Below are positions 37,655 through 46,198 of a stretch of 64,000 bases of DNA, in pieces. Both the position numbers and the translations under genes were made by a program. This stretch comes from Thalassospiraceae bacterium LMO-JJ14 (lineage in GTDB: Bacteria > Pseudomonadota > Alphaproteobacteria > Rhodospirillales > Casp-alpha2). The stretch is taken from NCBI GenBank assembly GCA_021555105.2, contig CP134604.1, positions 1,612,001-1,676,000 on the forward strand, written 5' to 3'. Numbering within the stretch: position 1 is the first letter of the stretch; every line of letters starts with the position of its first letter. Under the pieces are notes generated by a model. That model worked only from the letters and a program-made list of their open reading frames with translations, made no database searches and was not told where the DNA came from.

Positions 37655-39490
37655 TCAGTCCAGATCGAAGGCATTCTTGTAATCAAGCTTGAGTGCCGGG
37701 TCCTGATCTTCCTTCTTGAGGAAGCAGTCACCACAAACAAGAACTTCGATGTCCGAGCCCATGAAACAGCGGAAAGCATCTTCGGGCGTGCAGACAATCG
37801 GTTCGCCACGCACGTTGAAACTGGTGTTAACCACCACCGGGCAGCCGGTCTTTTCCTTGAAACGTTTGATGAGTGCGTGATAACGCGGGTTGGTTTCGGC
37901 ATGTACAGTCTGAATACGCGCCGAATAATCGACATGCGTGACGGCCGGGATGTCCGAGCGCGGCACATTCAGCTTTTCGATGCCGAACAGCGCATTTTCT
38001 TTATCCGTCATTTCGCGGCGATGTGATTCAGCGACAGGGGCGACCATCAGCATGTAAGGGCTGTCGGCATCGATATCGAACCAGTCCGCGACATCCTCGC
38101 GCAAAATTGAAGGTGCAAACGGGCGAAAGCTTTCGCGGTATTTTACCCGAAGGTTGAGGGTCTTTTGCATTTCCGGAGAGCGTGGATCGGCAATGATCGA
38201 GCGTCCGCCGAGCGCGCGCGGGCCGAATTCCATCCGTCCCTGATACCAGCCGACGGCCTTGCCGTCTGCCAATGCCTGCGCGGTGCTGTCTATGGTCTTG
38301 TCGCCGTCCAGAACGCTGAACTTTGCGCCTGCGGCCTCGAGCCTGCTTTCAATTACCGCCTGCGGCAATTCAGGGCCGAGGTACGATCCCTTCATTCCGT
38401 CCATGGCACCGTTCAGCGTACGCGGTTTTTGCTGATAAAGATGATAGGCATTGAGTGCCGCACCCAGCGCACCACCGGCATCGCCTGCCGCAGGCTGCAC
38501 CCAGACATTCTTGAACGCGCCGTCGCGCAGTATCTTGCCGTTGGCAACGCAGTTCAGCGCCACGCCGCCGGCCAGGCAAAGGTTATCGATCGAATATTCA
38601 CGGGCCAGAGAGCGCGTCAGGCGCAGGACCACTTCTTCGGTCACGGCCTGAACGGATGCCGCCAGATCCATGTGCTTCTGGGTCAGAAGCTCCCCTTCCT
38701 TGCGAGGCAGACCATCGAAGAGCGCGTCGAACTTCCGGTTCGTCATGGTCAGACCGGTACAGTAATTGAAATACGACTGATCGAGCCGGAACGAACCGTC
38801 TTCTTTGACATCCATGATCTTTTCAAGGATCAGGTCCTTGAAGACAGGTTCGCCATACGGAGCGAGCCCCATGACTTTGTATTCGCCGGAGTTAACCTTG
38901 AAGCCGGTGTAGTAGGTGAAGGCGGAATACAATAGACCGAGCGAATGCGGAAAGTGAATCTCCCGGATCATCTTGAGGTCGCTGCCGTGCCCGATGGCGA
39001 CGGACGTTGTCGCCCATTCACCGACACCGTCCATGGTGAGAACAACGGCCTCTTCGAAAGGAGAGGGAAAGAATGCCGATGCCGCATGACTCTGGTGGTG
39101 TTCCGAGAACAGGAGCTTGTTCTGCCAGTCGAAACCTTCATCAAACGCCTTGAATTTCTTTCTGAGCAGATCTTTCTGGAACAGTTTTTCCTTGAGCCAT
39201 ACCGGGATTGCCATTTTGAACGAACGAAACCCGAAGGGGGCAAACGCCAGGTAGGTCTCAAGCAGCCGTTCGAATTTTAAAAACGGTTTATCATAGAAAG
39301 CGACGAAATCGATCTCACCGAGTTCGATGCCGGCTTCTTCCAGACAGTACGAAATGGCACTTTCCGGAAACCGGTCATCGTGTTTCTTGCGCGTGAAGCG
39401 TTCTTCCTGCGCGGCGGCAATAACCTTGCCGTCTTCGATAAGCGCTGCTGCGCTATCGTGGTAAAATGCGGAAACACCCAGGATACGCAA
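37655..39490 (-). CDS. NodU/CmcH-type carbamoyltransferase
   Basis: This 611-residue enzyme transfers a carbamoyl group from carbamoyl phosphate (via carbamoyl-AMP) to a hydroxyl of a sugar or secondary metabolite. The N-terminal Kae1-like domain opens MRILGVSAFYHDSAAALIED and carries EHHQSHAASAFF, the iron/ATP His motif. NLCLAGGVALNCVANG is the phosphate loop. The C-terminal YrdC-like part contains GWYQGRMEFGPRALGGRSI. The start codon is TTG with GAGGA about 9 nt upstream; that site overlaps the stop of the DUF5989 gene, so translation is probably coupled. Neighbouring glycan genes point to a polysaccharide acceptor. Confidence 0.92.
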   Translation of the reverse strand: MRILGVSAFYHDSAAALIEDGKVIAAAQEERFTRKKHDDRFPESAISYCLEEAGIELGEIDFVAFYDKPFLKFERLLETYLAFAPFGFRSFKMAIPVWLKEKLFQKDLLRKKFKAFDEGFDWQNKLLFSEHHQSHAASAFFPSPFEEAVVLTMDGVGEWATTSVAIGHGSDLKMIREIHFPHSLGLLYSAFTYYTGFKVNSGEYKVMGLAPYGEPVFKDLILEKIMDVKEDGSFRLDQSYFNYCTGLTMTNRKFDALFDGLPRKEGELLTQKHMDLAASVQAVTEEVVLRLTRSLAREYSIDNLCLAGGVALNCVANGKILRDGAFKNVWVQPAAGDAGGALGAALNAYHLYQQKPRTLNGAMDGMKGSYLGPELPQAVIESRLEAAGAKFSVLDGDKTIDSTAQALADGKAVGWYQGRMEFGPRALGGRSIIADPRSPEMQKTLNLRVKYRESFRPFAPSILREDVADWFDIDADSPYMLMVAPVAESHRREMTDKENALFGIEKLNVPRSDIPAVTHVDYSARIQTVHAETNPRYHALIKRFKEKTGCPVVVNTSFNVRGEPIVCTPEDAFRCFMGSDIEVLVCGDCFLKKEDQDPALKLDYKNAFDLD

Positions 39491-39502
39491 CGATTTCGAT
39501 CC

Positions 39503-39652
39503 TCAGAAAATCGTATAGATAAAAGGCGCGACGGCAGACCCTTGGGAAAGCACGACGAGACCGCCAAAAACAGCCATCATGATCAGGATCGGCAACAGCC
39601 AGAATTTCTTCCGGGCTCTCAGAAATCGCCAAAGTTCTTCAATAAAAGCCAT
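39503..39652 (-). CDS. DUF5989 small membrane protein
   Basis: This 49-residue protein is too short for most ORF callers. It has an amphipathic N terminus (MAFIEELWRFLRARKKFW), a single membrane helix (about residues 18-37), and the conserved tail SQGSAVAPFIYTIF. This matches DUF5989, which is found next to SxtJ and carbamoyltransferases. The start has AGGA 7 nt upstream, overlapping the sxtJ stop, and the gene lies 9 nt after sxtJ and 12 nt before the carbamoyltransferase. Function unknown; a membrane scaffold for the transferase is a guess. Confidence 0.88.
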   Translation of the reverse strand: MAFIEELWRFLRARKKFWLLPILIMMAVFGGLVVLSQGSAVAPFIYTIF

Positions 39653-39661
39653 CGTATATTC

Positions 39662-40081
39662 CTAGAATTGGTTCTTCATGGATTCAGGTTCAGGGCCCGG
39701 TGGATCGCGTTCGATCCAATAGGATTTTGCTTGTACATCGAATTTCCGGTTGAGCGGGTCTTTACCGCATGCACGCATAACAAGACCCGTCGGAACCACG
39801 GTCAGGTAATACAACAAACCCATCACGACCGGATTGACGACTTTATACAGAAGCAGGCCGAACTTGAACCACAGCAGGTTTAAGGGTTTCAGCAACGGTT
39901 GGGCTATAAAAGCAGCAATCAGGAATAAAGCCGCAACGGCAAGCGCCCACCAGCGCGGGGGCAGGCTATGAGCAAGCGGCAAGAGTGCAACGATCGCAAA
40001 CACGGCGGCGAAAACAATGCCGAAGCTCTTTTCCGAGCCGACCTGTATCTCGTCCTTATGTTCGAGGCTCTCGTGCATCAT
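39662..40081 (-). CDS. SxtJ-family membrane protein
   Basis: This 139-residue protein has three or four hydrophobic segments (about 20-36, 45-63 and 70-105). The conserved NLLWFKFGLLLYKVVNPVVM stretch is diagnostic for SxtJ-like proteins, named for their presence in the saxitoxin locus. It ends with a hydrophilic, proline-rich tail. Function is unknown. Always neighbouring carbamoyltransferase and DUF5989 genes, it may anchor the transferase at the membrane. Two adjacent ATGs make the first residue uncertain by one codon. Confidence 0.85.
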   Translation of the reverse strand: MMHESLEHKDEIQVGSEKSFGIVFAAVFAIVALLPLAHSLPPRWWALAVAALFLIAAFIAQPLLKPLNLLWFKFGLLLYKVVNPVVMGLLYYLTVVPTGLVMRACGKDPLNRKFDVQAKSYWIERDPPGPEPESMKNQF

Positions 40082-40142
40082 ATGTTCCTGAATGAATGTG
40101 AGTTAGAGGGGTAATAGAAAGATCGACAATTGGCCAGAATTT

Positions 40143-42179
40143 TCAATCCTTGAAGCCGGGTACAGGGAAGCGCCCTTGTAAGACGCTGCCGAGCCAACGG
40201 ACCGTGTCTGGCGGGCTTTCGGCTTCTGCCATGACGGCCAAGGCCAATGGTTTCAGGGATCCTGTCCGGCTGAAGGTTAAGCTGGGGGCAGGCTGTCGAA
40301 CTCCATATGACGGGGAGTATTCCGTTATCCCTGTTGCCGCGGTCCATGTGTCCGGTGCGGAGATCGCAAGCAGGAAACACTGGCCCTGGCGCTCAATACG
40401 CCAAGTGCCTTCGCTGATTTGTTCAATCCGGGTCTCCGGCGCGAAGGTATAAGGAATTGTCACCGTGTGTTCGCCAGAACCTTCGAACCCGTCTGCAACG
40501 AACAGTCTGCGTGTGCTGCGCTCAAGCATGAAGCCGCGAACGGGTGTCACAGGGCTTGCCAATCGTTGATACCCTGAATGTCCGGCGACGAGAATATCCA
40601 TCTCGGCTGAGGTGCTCCAGTGGCGAATATCGGGTGCTGCATCGTCACTGAGCCGCCAAAGCTGTTTGGGGCTGAAGCGATTGATCTCCGTGTTGTCGAT
40701 GCAGGGCGTGTTGTGCGCCAATGTCGAACGGAAATGATTCCGGGCTTTCCAGTCCTGGGTATAGGCATAGCAGCCGGGGTCGACGATCAGGGACACGCCG
40801 TTCAGGCTGGCGGTAAATGACAGGCAGTCGTTATGCCCGTGTCCGCCACGCCCGGCCATGCCGACCGGTCCGGCATCGACGAAGACGAATGCATCATTGC
40901 CGCGCATGATATAGGCGCCTGCATCGCTGAAGGCGCTGCTCTGCGGCGGTGAAACAGTGACGGCTTCGGCACTCCCCTGGCCATGCCACCAGATCGTCTC
41001 GTCATGTGCCGGGCTTGCCGGTGTCCGGGAAAGAGCGCGCATCATTTCACCGAGATAACGATGATCGTTCATTGCCTGCGTGCCGAGCGGCAATGCCCGG
41101 CCATCGTCTGCATCGCCCCAGAGAGGAACTTCGCCGTCCGGCTGAGTCGCGGTGTCGCTGAACGTCCCCATGCTCATCAGACGCTTTATATAATCGTTAT
41201 CGACAGGCAGTCCGACATTTTGCCGGGCCAGGGCGGGGAGCAGGAAAAGCTCTGCGACCAGGCGGTGATAGGGGAGGGAGCCTTCCCGGCAGACACCGTC
41301 ATCCGGGACTTGCCGGGGAAATTCGGCTGACAACAGTTTCCACGATTTCTCGACCCATTTACGGGCAATGCCGCGGCCACCCAGCGCAATGCCGATCACT
41401 GCCCATCCCGCCAGATCGGCGATCAGATGGTTGCCGTTTACATCCGCGTACTCAAGATTACCTTCTATGAATTTCCCATGAAGTATCAGTGACTTGATCA
41501 GTCGTTCCTGAAAGTCTGCCTGCCGCCATGCCGTGCTGTTCTTGCAAGCCTGCGCAAGCCAGACCATTGAAATTGCCCGCAGCGCGACGTCCATGGCGCA
41601 GATCCAGTTGGGGCCTGCGCAAACCGGGTTCGATGCGACCCATTCCTCGATGATTACCCGGGCAAAGTCAGCAAACTTCTCGTCGTCGCTCAAAATATAG
41701 GCCTGTCCGACGGGCAGTAACCATTGCAGGCGGGAAAGTTCCCAAACGACCTTGATATCGGAAGGCTTGTCGAGATCATTGACGGGTAGGCGATGCGACG
41801 CCCGCATGGCCCAGCGCGTATTGGATTTGAAGTCGCACGTCCAGTCGATGGGGGTCGTGAGCGTGTGTGGCCCTGAGCCCAGGAAGTCGACCGTACGCGA
41901 CAGGGCCGCGTCGGCCCGTGCCATGATACGCTTTTTGCTTTCCTCGCTGAGCTTTGATTTTATCGCTGCCGGTTCCGACAAGCCCGGAAACGGGTTCGCC
42001 GTTCTGAGGGTGGCGATGACATCGTCGAAGCTGCTGTGATCCAGCGCGGCGGCCATTGAAGATGTGCCGAGCCAGCGCTGCCAGCCGGGCATGACTTTGG
42101 CGGAGCGGCGCGCTTTCAGCCGGCGGACCAGCCAGCGATAAACGGCAAGCGGCGGTGGCAATGCTCTTGATAGATTCAT
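40143..42179 (-). CDS. Heparinase II/III-family polysaccharide lyase-like protein
   Basis: This 678-residue protein has an alpha/alpha-toroid N-terminal half (about 90-390) with DVNGNHLIADLAGWAVIG. A heparinase II/III beta-sandwich follows, opening GAYIMRGNDAFVFVDAGP, then GRGGHGHNDCLSFTASLNGV and TLAHNTPCIDNTEINRF, which hold the conserved His and Asn. Members in exopolysaccharide loci may trim or edit the polymer in the periplasm or act in its synthesis. No clear signal peptide is seen at the N terminus, an unusual point for an acting lyase. It lies 13 nt after asnB and 61 nt before sxtJ. Confidence 0.9.
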   Translation of the reverse strand: MNLSRALPPPLAVYRWLVRRLKARRSAKVMPGWQRWLGTSSMAAALDHSSFDDVIATLRTANPFPGLSEPAAIKSKLSEESKKRIMARADAALSRTVDFLGSGPHTLTTPIDWTCDFKSNTRWAMRASHRLPVNDLDKPSDIKVVWELSRLQWLLPVGQAYILSDDEKFADFARVIIEEWVASNPVCAGPNWICAMDVALRAISMVWLAQACKNSTAWRQADFQERLIKSLILHGKFIEGNLEYADVNGNHLIADLAGWAVIGIALGGRGIARKWVEKSWKLLSAEFPRQVPDDGVCREGSLPYHRLVAELFLLPALARQNVGLPVDNDYIKRLMSMGTFSDTATQPDGEVPLWGDADDGRALPLGTQAMNDHRYLGEMMRALSRTPASPAHDETIWWHGQGSAEAVTVSPPQSSAFSDAGAYIMRGNDAFVFVDAGPVGMAGRGGHGHNDCLSFTASLNGVSLIVDPGCYAYTQDWKARNHFRSTLAHNTPCIDNTEINRFSPKQLWRLSDDAAPDIRHWSTSAEMDILVAGHSGYQRLASPVTPVRGFMLERSTRRLFVADGFEGSGEHTVTIPYTFAPETRIEQISEGTWRIERQGQCFLLAISAPDTWTAATGITEYSPSYGVRQPAPSLTFSRTGSLKPLALAVMAEAESPPDTVRWLGSVLQGRFPVPGFKD

Positions 42180-42192
42180 TGCCGGAATATCC

Positions 42193-44214
42193 TCAGGCCA
42201 CCCGGCCGTCGCCGATCCAGTGATCGTGCCAGGCCGTCAGGTTCAAAAGCACCCAAAGATGCAGGGCATTGTTCTGCCGCCCTTCGCGGTGATCTTCGAA
42301 GGCGCGGCGAATGGCGTTCGCATTGAGCGGGCCATTGTTTTGTGCAAGCGGCGAGCCCATGACCATGCTTTCGGCTTCGGTGCCGAAATCCTCACGGAGC
42401 CATTCAGCGGCCGGCGCGGCAAACCCCATTTTTTTGCGGTCGATAATTTCATCGGGAATGACACCGCGAAGCGCCTGTTTCAGCAGATGTTTGGTCTTGT
42501 AGCCATCGACCTTGAGTTCACGCGGTATATCCATCGTCAGGTCGACGAGTTCGTGATCCAGGAACGGGACCCGCGCCTCGATCGACGTCGACATGGTTAT
42601 CTTGTCGACGCGCATCAGCAAAAGTTCCGGAAGCCGCAAACGAAACTCGGCATGGATCATTTTCGTGAGCGTGTCTGCGTTCGCATTTTCATTTGTAACC
42701 GCACGGGCAACGGTATCGATGATATTGCCGCTGTCGGCGGACCCGGCGCCGTCCAGCTCAAGCCCCTCGACACCGGTATCGATGTCGCGGGGATCGGGGG
42801 ATATGCCTGATGCATTCAGATATTTCTCAACATGCACGGCCCAAAAGGCATTCGATCCACCATAGAACAGCTCGTGCCCGAGATTGATTCTGCGGCTGAT
42901 CTCATATGCCTGCTCGAAAACCGAGCGGCGCCCGGGCATGGCGCGAGCCAGTGCGCCCAGCAGCGGGGAGGCGGCCCCGACCAGCCCCCTGAGCGCCCCC
43001 GTTCCCATGCGGTCGTGCAGTTTCAGATATTTCATGTAGCTGTCATAGCCGGCGAACTGTTCGTCCGAGCCTTCGCCGACCTGAACCACGGTGACACCGC
43101 TGTCCTTGGCCAGCTTGGACACGAAATAAAGGGGCACGCATACCCAATCGGAGATCGGCTCGTCCTGGCTGATGATCAGATCGTTCAGATAACCGCGCAT
43201 GTCCGCGCCGTTGACGCGGATTTCATGGTGATCGGTTTGAAATTCCTTTGCCACCTTGTCCGCATATTCAAGCTCGTTCAGGTGGGTGTGATCGGAAAAG
43301 CCGATGGTGAAGGTTTTGACCGGCTGGTTTGAAATGCGGCTCATCAAGGCAACGTTGGCAGATGAGTCGATGCCGCCGGAGAGAAATACACCGAACGGCA
43401 CATCCGACATCATGCGGCGGTCGATAGCGACTTCGAGACGGCGGAGAATCTCCTTCGAATAAAAATCGGCGGCGGCTTTTCCTGAAAGCCCGCGGACTTC
43501 GTCGCCGACGCCGGACTTGCCGGGAAGCGCATCCCAATAGCGCCGCGCCCGGGCCGTGCCGTCAGCTTCGACTTCCATGATGTGGCCGGCAGGAATTTTG
43601 AAGATGCCGCGAAACATGGTCAGGGGGGCGGGTGAAACCATGAAGCTCAGATAATGGGCGATTGCCGTGCCGTTGACTTCACGCGGCACGGCGCTGTCGG
43701 TCAGGATCGCCTTGATCTCGGATCCGAAAATGAAGCGCCCGCCGGCACGGGTGAAGTAGGTCGGCTTGATGCCGACCCGGTCGCGGACGATGGTCAGGCG
43801 CTTCTTGCGTTCATCCCAGATCGCGAACGCGAACATACCGATAAGGCGCTTTACCAGCCCGTCGATGCCCCATTCCTTGTAGCCGTGCACGAGAACTTCC
43901 GTGTCCGAGTGATCGGTGCGGAACTTGTACCCGGCGGCCTCCAACTCACGGCGAAGCTCGAGATGATTGTAAATTTCGCCGTTATAGGTGAGCTGGACCG
44001 TCCCTTCGGCATCGCTCATCGGTTGGCGCGCATCGTCGCTGAGGTCGACAATGGCCAGTCTTAAGTGGGAAAGTCCGACTTTTCGGTCGTCGGAAAGCCA
44101 TGTCCCGGACCCGTCCGGGCCGCGATGCGGCATCGCCTGGTTGAGGCGAACGAGTTCCGCTTCATTAATTGATGCGGAGTTACCAAATGCGAGGATTCCA
44201 GCGATACCGCACAC
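42193..44214 (-). CDS. asnB: Glutamine-hydrolysing asparagine synthase-like amidotransferase (first copy)
   Basis: This 673-residue AsnB-family protein has an N-terminal Ntn glutaminase domain (MCGIAGILAFG with Cys2 nucleophile, MPHRGPDGSGTW, YNGEIYNHLELR). The C-terminal PP-loop ATP-pyrophosphatase domain is at about residues 250-640 (FGVFLSGGIDSSANVALMS). Copies inside exopolysaccharide clusters often amidate sugar carboxylates rather than make asparagine. The start codon is GTG, with AAGGAA about 11 nt upstream. It is 13 nt before the heparinase-like gene. Confidence 0.93.
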   Translation of the reverse strand: MCGIAGILAFGNSASINEAELVRLNQAMPHRGPDGSGTWLSDDRKVGLSHLRLAIVDLSDDARQPMSDAEGTVQLTYNGEIYNHLELRRELEAAGYKFRTDHSDTEVLVHGYKEWGIDGLVKRLIGMFAFAIWDERKKRLTIVRDRVGIKPTYFTRAGGRFIFGSEIKAILTDSAVPREVNGTAIAHYLSFMVSPAPLTMFRGIFKIPAGHIMEVEADGTARARRYWDALPGKSGVGDEVRGLSGKAAADFYSKEILRRLEVAIDRRMMSDVPFGVFLSGGIDSSANVALMSRISNQPVKTFTIGFSDHTHLNELEYADKVAKEFQTDHHEIRVNGADMRGYLNDLIISQDEPISDWVCVPLYFVSKLAKDSGVTVVQVGEGSDEQFAGYDSYMKYLKLHDRMGTGALRGLVGAASPLLGALARAMPGRRSVFEQAYEISRRINLGHELFYGGSNAFWAVHVEKYLNASGISPDPRDIDTGVEGLELDGAGSADSGNIIDTVARAVTNENANADTLTKMIHAEFRLRLPELLLMRVDKITMSTSIEARVPFLDHELVDLTMDIPRELKVDGYKTKHLLKQALRGVIPDEIIDRKKMGFAAPAAEWLREDFGTEAESMVMGSPLAQNNGPLNANAIRRAFEDHREGRQNNALHLWVLLNLTAWHDHWIGDGRVA

Positions 44215-44291
44215 AGATGCATATTTCCTTAGTATGGTTGCAGGATTATGGCTCGTCAGAGGTGTACTTTATCAAACCGCTTGAGGAAAGA

Positions 44292-44531
44292 ATGAACCTT
44301 GTACGCCTTCTGCGGGTCTTGTTATGCAGAAGAGGTTATTCGCCGGTTGCCGGCCTTGCTTCCGCACCGCTTCAAACGATGGGTAGAGAGACCGGGGACG
44401 AATTCGTGGCTTTCCTGTCACGTTGCACAATGATCGATGCCGCTGTTCGATATGTGCGCAAGGTGCGCGTTTCGCGTGGGTTTTCTCGAAAGAAGAAGCA
44501 AAAACAGATCGTTAACGTGCAGCTTCTTTGA
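44292..44531 (+). CDS. Possible small ORF, unknown
   Basis: A 79-residue frame between the divergent asnB start and the convergent GT4 stop. GAGGAAAG lies just before its ATG, which is the only support. The product is basic, with several Arg and Lys near the C terminus (GFSRKKKQKQ), no signal peptide and no recognisable domain. It overlaps the GT4 stop by 20 nt. The rest of this roughly 300-nt gap shows no other gene. Confidence 0.2.
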   Translation: MNLVRLLRVLLCRRGYSPVAGLASAPLQTMGRETGDEFVAFLSRCTMIDAAVRYVRKVRVSRGFSRKKKQKQIVNVQLL

Positions 44532-45630
44532 GGACCCGGGCTGTTTTTTCGGCCGTTTGGGTCCAGGAGTATCGAGAGGCGCGGCTGATCGATTTGTTGC
44601 TCAACGTTTCGCGCAATGCAGCATCATCGACAACGCGCCCGATCACAGCGGTCATATCCGGGACCGAAAATGGATCGAAGTATTCCGGCGCATCGCCCGC
44701 GACTTCAGGCATCGCGGCAGTGCAGGAGCAAACGACCGGTGCCCCGCAGGCCATCGCCTCAAGCAAGGGGTTGCCGAACGTCTCGACGGTGGATGGAAAA
44801 ACGAAGGCAAGACACGTCCGATAGAGTACGAGAAGATTTTCAGGTTTCTGGTAGCCCAGAAACTCAACGTTTGCCTCCAGACCGTGATCGGCCACGACCT
44901 TTTTCACGGCCGCGGAATATTCAGCATCAATTTCACGGCCGGCGACTTTCAGAATGAGCGACGGGCGGGTCTTTTGGACCTCGGCGAAGGCGAGGACCAA
45001 GTTCAGCAGGTTCTTTTGGACATAGATGTCGGAAACCGCGAGCAGGAACTCTTCACGCCGGGGGGGCGGCTTGCCTGGTGTGAACATGTCATCCACCCCA
45101 TGGGGGATAACGGTCATTCGGTGGCGAATGAAATTGCCGACCAGCGGCCCGGCGGCGGCCCGGCTTGCAAACTCCGATACCGATATCGCCCGCTTGCAGC
45201 GCAATAGGGACAAAGAGGTGGCGATCGTGACCAGTAGCCAATAGAGAAGTTTGGCTGGGCGGCGCTCGACGGTAGAGACGGAGAGAGCGTTGCGCAGAAG
45301 GAGGACACTGTTTCTGGCCAGGAGGGGGCCGTAGTTGGCGGGCGAAAATACGACGTCGGGATCGATTTGCCTTGATAGTGATGAGAACTTCGTCTGCTCC
45401 CAGACATGAACACGCCAAAAACTGAGTTTGAAATCGACGATATGGACGCTCACCCCGCTGAGTATCTCACGGCTAAACGTGTCGCGCTGGCTCTGGTGCA
45501 GGCAAAGGTACACCTCCAGTCCCGGATCTCGGGCGAGGATCGGCAGGATGTTGCGCAGGTAAGTGACCCCGCCGCCACTCTTGGCATGCAGGCCATTGAC
45601 CAGAACTCTGACCTTATCTGCTGATGTCAT
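44512..45630 (-). CDS. GT4-family glycosyltransferase
   Basis: This 372-residue GT-B glycosyltransferase opens RVLVNGLHAKSGGGVTYLRN, the Gly-rich acceptor-side motif. The nucleotide-sugar site shows FLLAVSDIYVQKNLLNLV and the E-x7-E signature PSTVETFGNPLLEAMACGAPVV. No signal peptide or membrane helix is seen. Donor and acceptor sugars are unknown. It is the first gene of the minus-strand run that contains the carbamoyltransferase cassette, but separated from asnB by nearly 300 nt, so it may have its own promoter. Confidence 0.9.
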   Translation of the reverse strand: MTSADKVRVLVNGLHAKSGGGVTYLRNILPILARDPGLEVYLCLHQSQRDTFSREILSGVSVHIVDFKLSFWRVHVWEQTKFSSLSRQIDPDVVFSPANYGPLLARNSVLLLRNALSVSTVERRPAKLLYWLLVTIATSLSLLRCKRAISVSEFASRAAAGPLVGNFIRHRMTVIPHGVDDMFTPGKPPPRREEFLLAVSDIYVQKNLLNLVLAFAEVQKTRPSLILKVAGREIDAEYSAAVKKVVADHGLEANVEFLGYQKPENLLVLYRTCLAFVFPSTVETFGNPLLEAMACGAPVVCSCTAAMPEVAGDAPEYFDPFSVPDMTAVIGRVVDDAALRETLSNKSISRASRYSWTQTAEKTARVLKEAAR

Positions 45631-46198
45631 GAATCACCTGCACGTCGCCTACGACAAGGCGGCCAACTGGGGTCGCATTTTCCCCTGCCGACCCGGCGTG
45701 GGGGTCGCCGGCGCACTATCGGCTTGATGAACCGGGCAGGGCGTATTTTCACCTGGGATTACTATCACGCAGCTATTGCCACACTTTGCCAATCCAACGA
45801 AGCTTCGTCTTGGCCGTTTATCGCAAAACGACCATGGAACCCAGCAGTCGTATGTTGGATGTGCTGAGGCGGATTGCGCCGGTGCTCTGAAGATATTTCA
45901 GCCATAATGTGAGGCTACTTGAGAGAGATAAGGCCGTCCAGCGGGTTGAAGTGACAATACCAATCGGTTTCGGATTACCCAATGCACGTATAGCGTGCTA
46001 ACAAGGATGATTATGAGCACTACGCGACCTGTCAGACATCAACGGCTTGGGGCATATTGAGACATTTTCAAAAGGCAGGCTTTCGAAAACGACGGCTAGC
46101 ACATCAGCGGCAAGCCACTTAACATCATCAACAGAAGTGCAAGAACGCCCTGCAGCGTAACGCTTATCCGGCCCTGCGACTTTGACGACGGACATTTT
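45631..46198. other. 568-nt gap between divergent glycosyltransferase genes
   Basis: No convincing gene. An inverted repeat CGACCC (45689-45694) / GGGTCG (45702-45707) with a 7-nt loop lies near the GT4 start, and ACGAAGCTTCGT at 45797-45808 is a perfect 12-bp palindrome. GCACG (45984-45988) / CGTGC (45994-45998) is another short dyad. A 15-codon leader-like ORF at 46013-46060 begins with ATG after AAGGA. The region must hold promoters for both flanking genes. Confidence 0.5.
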
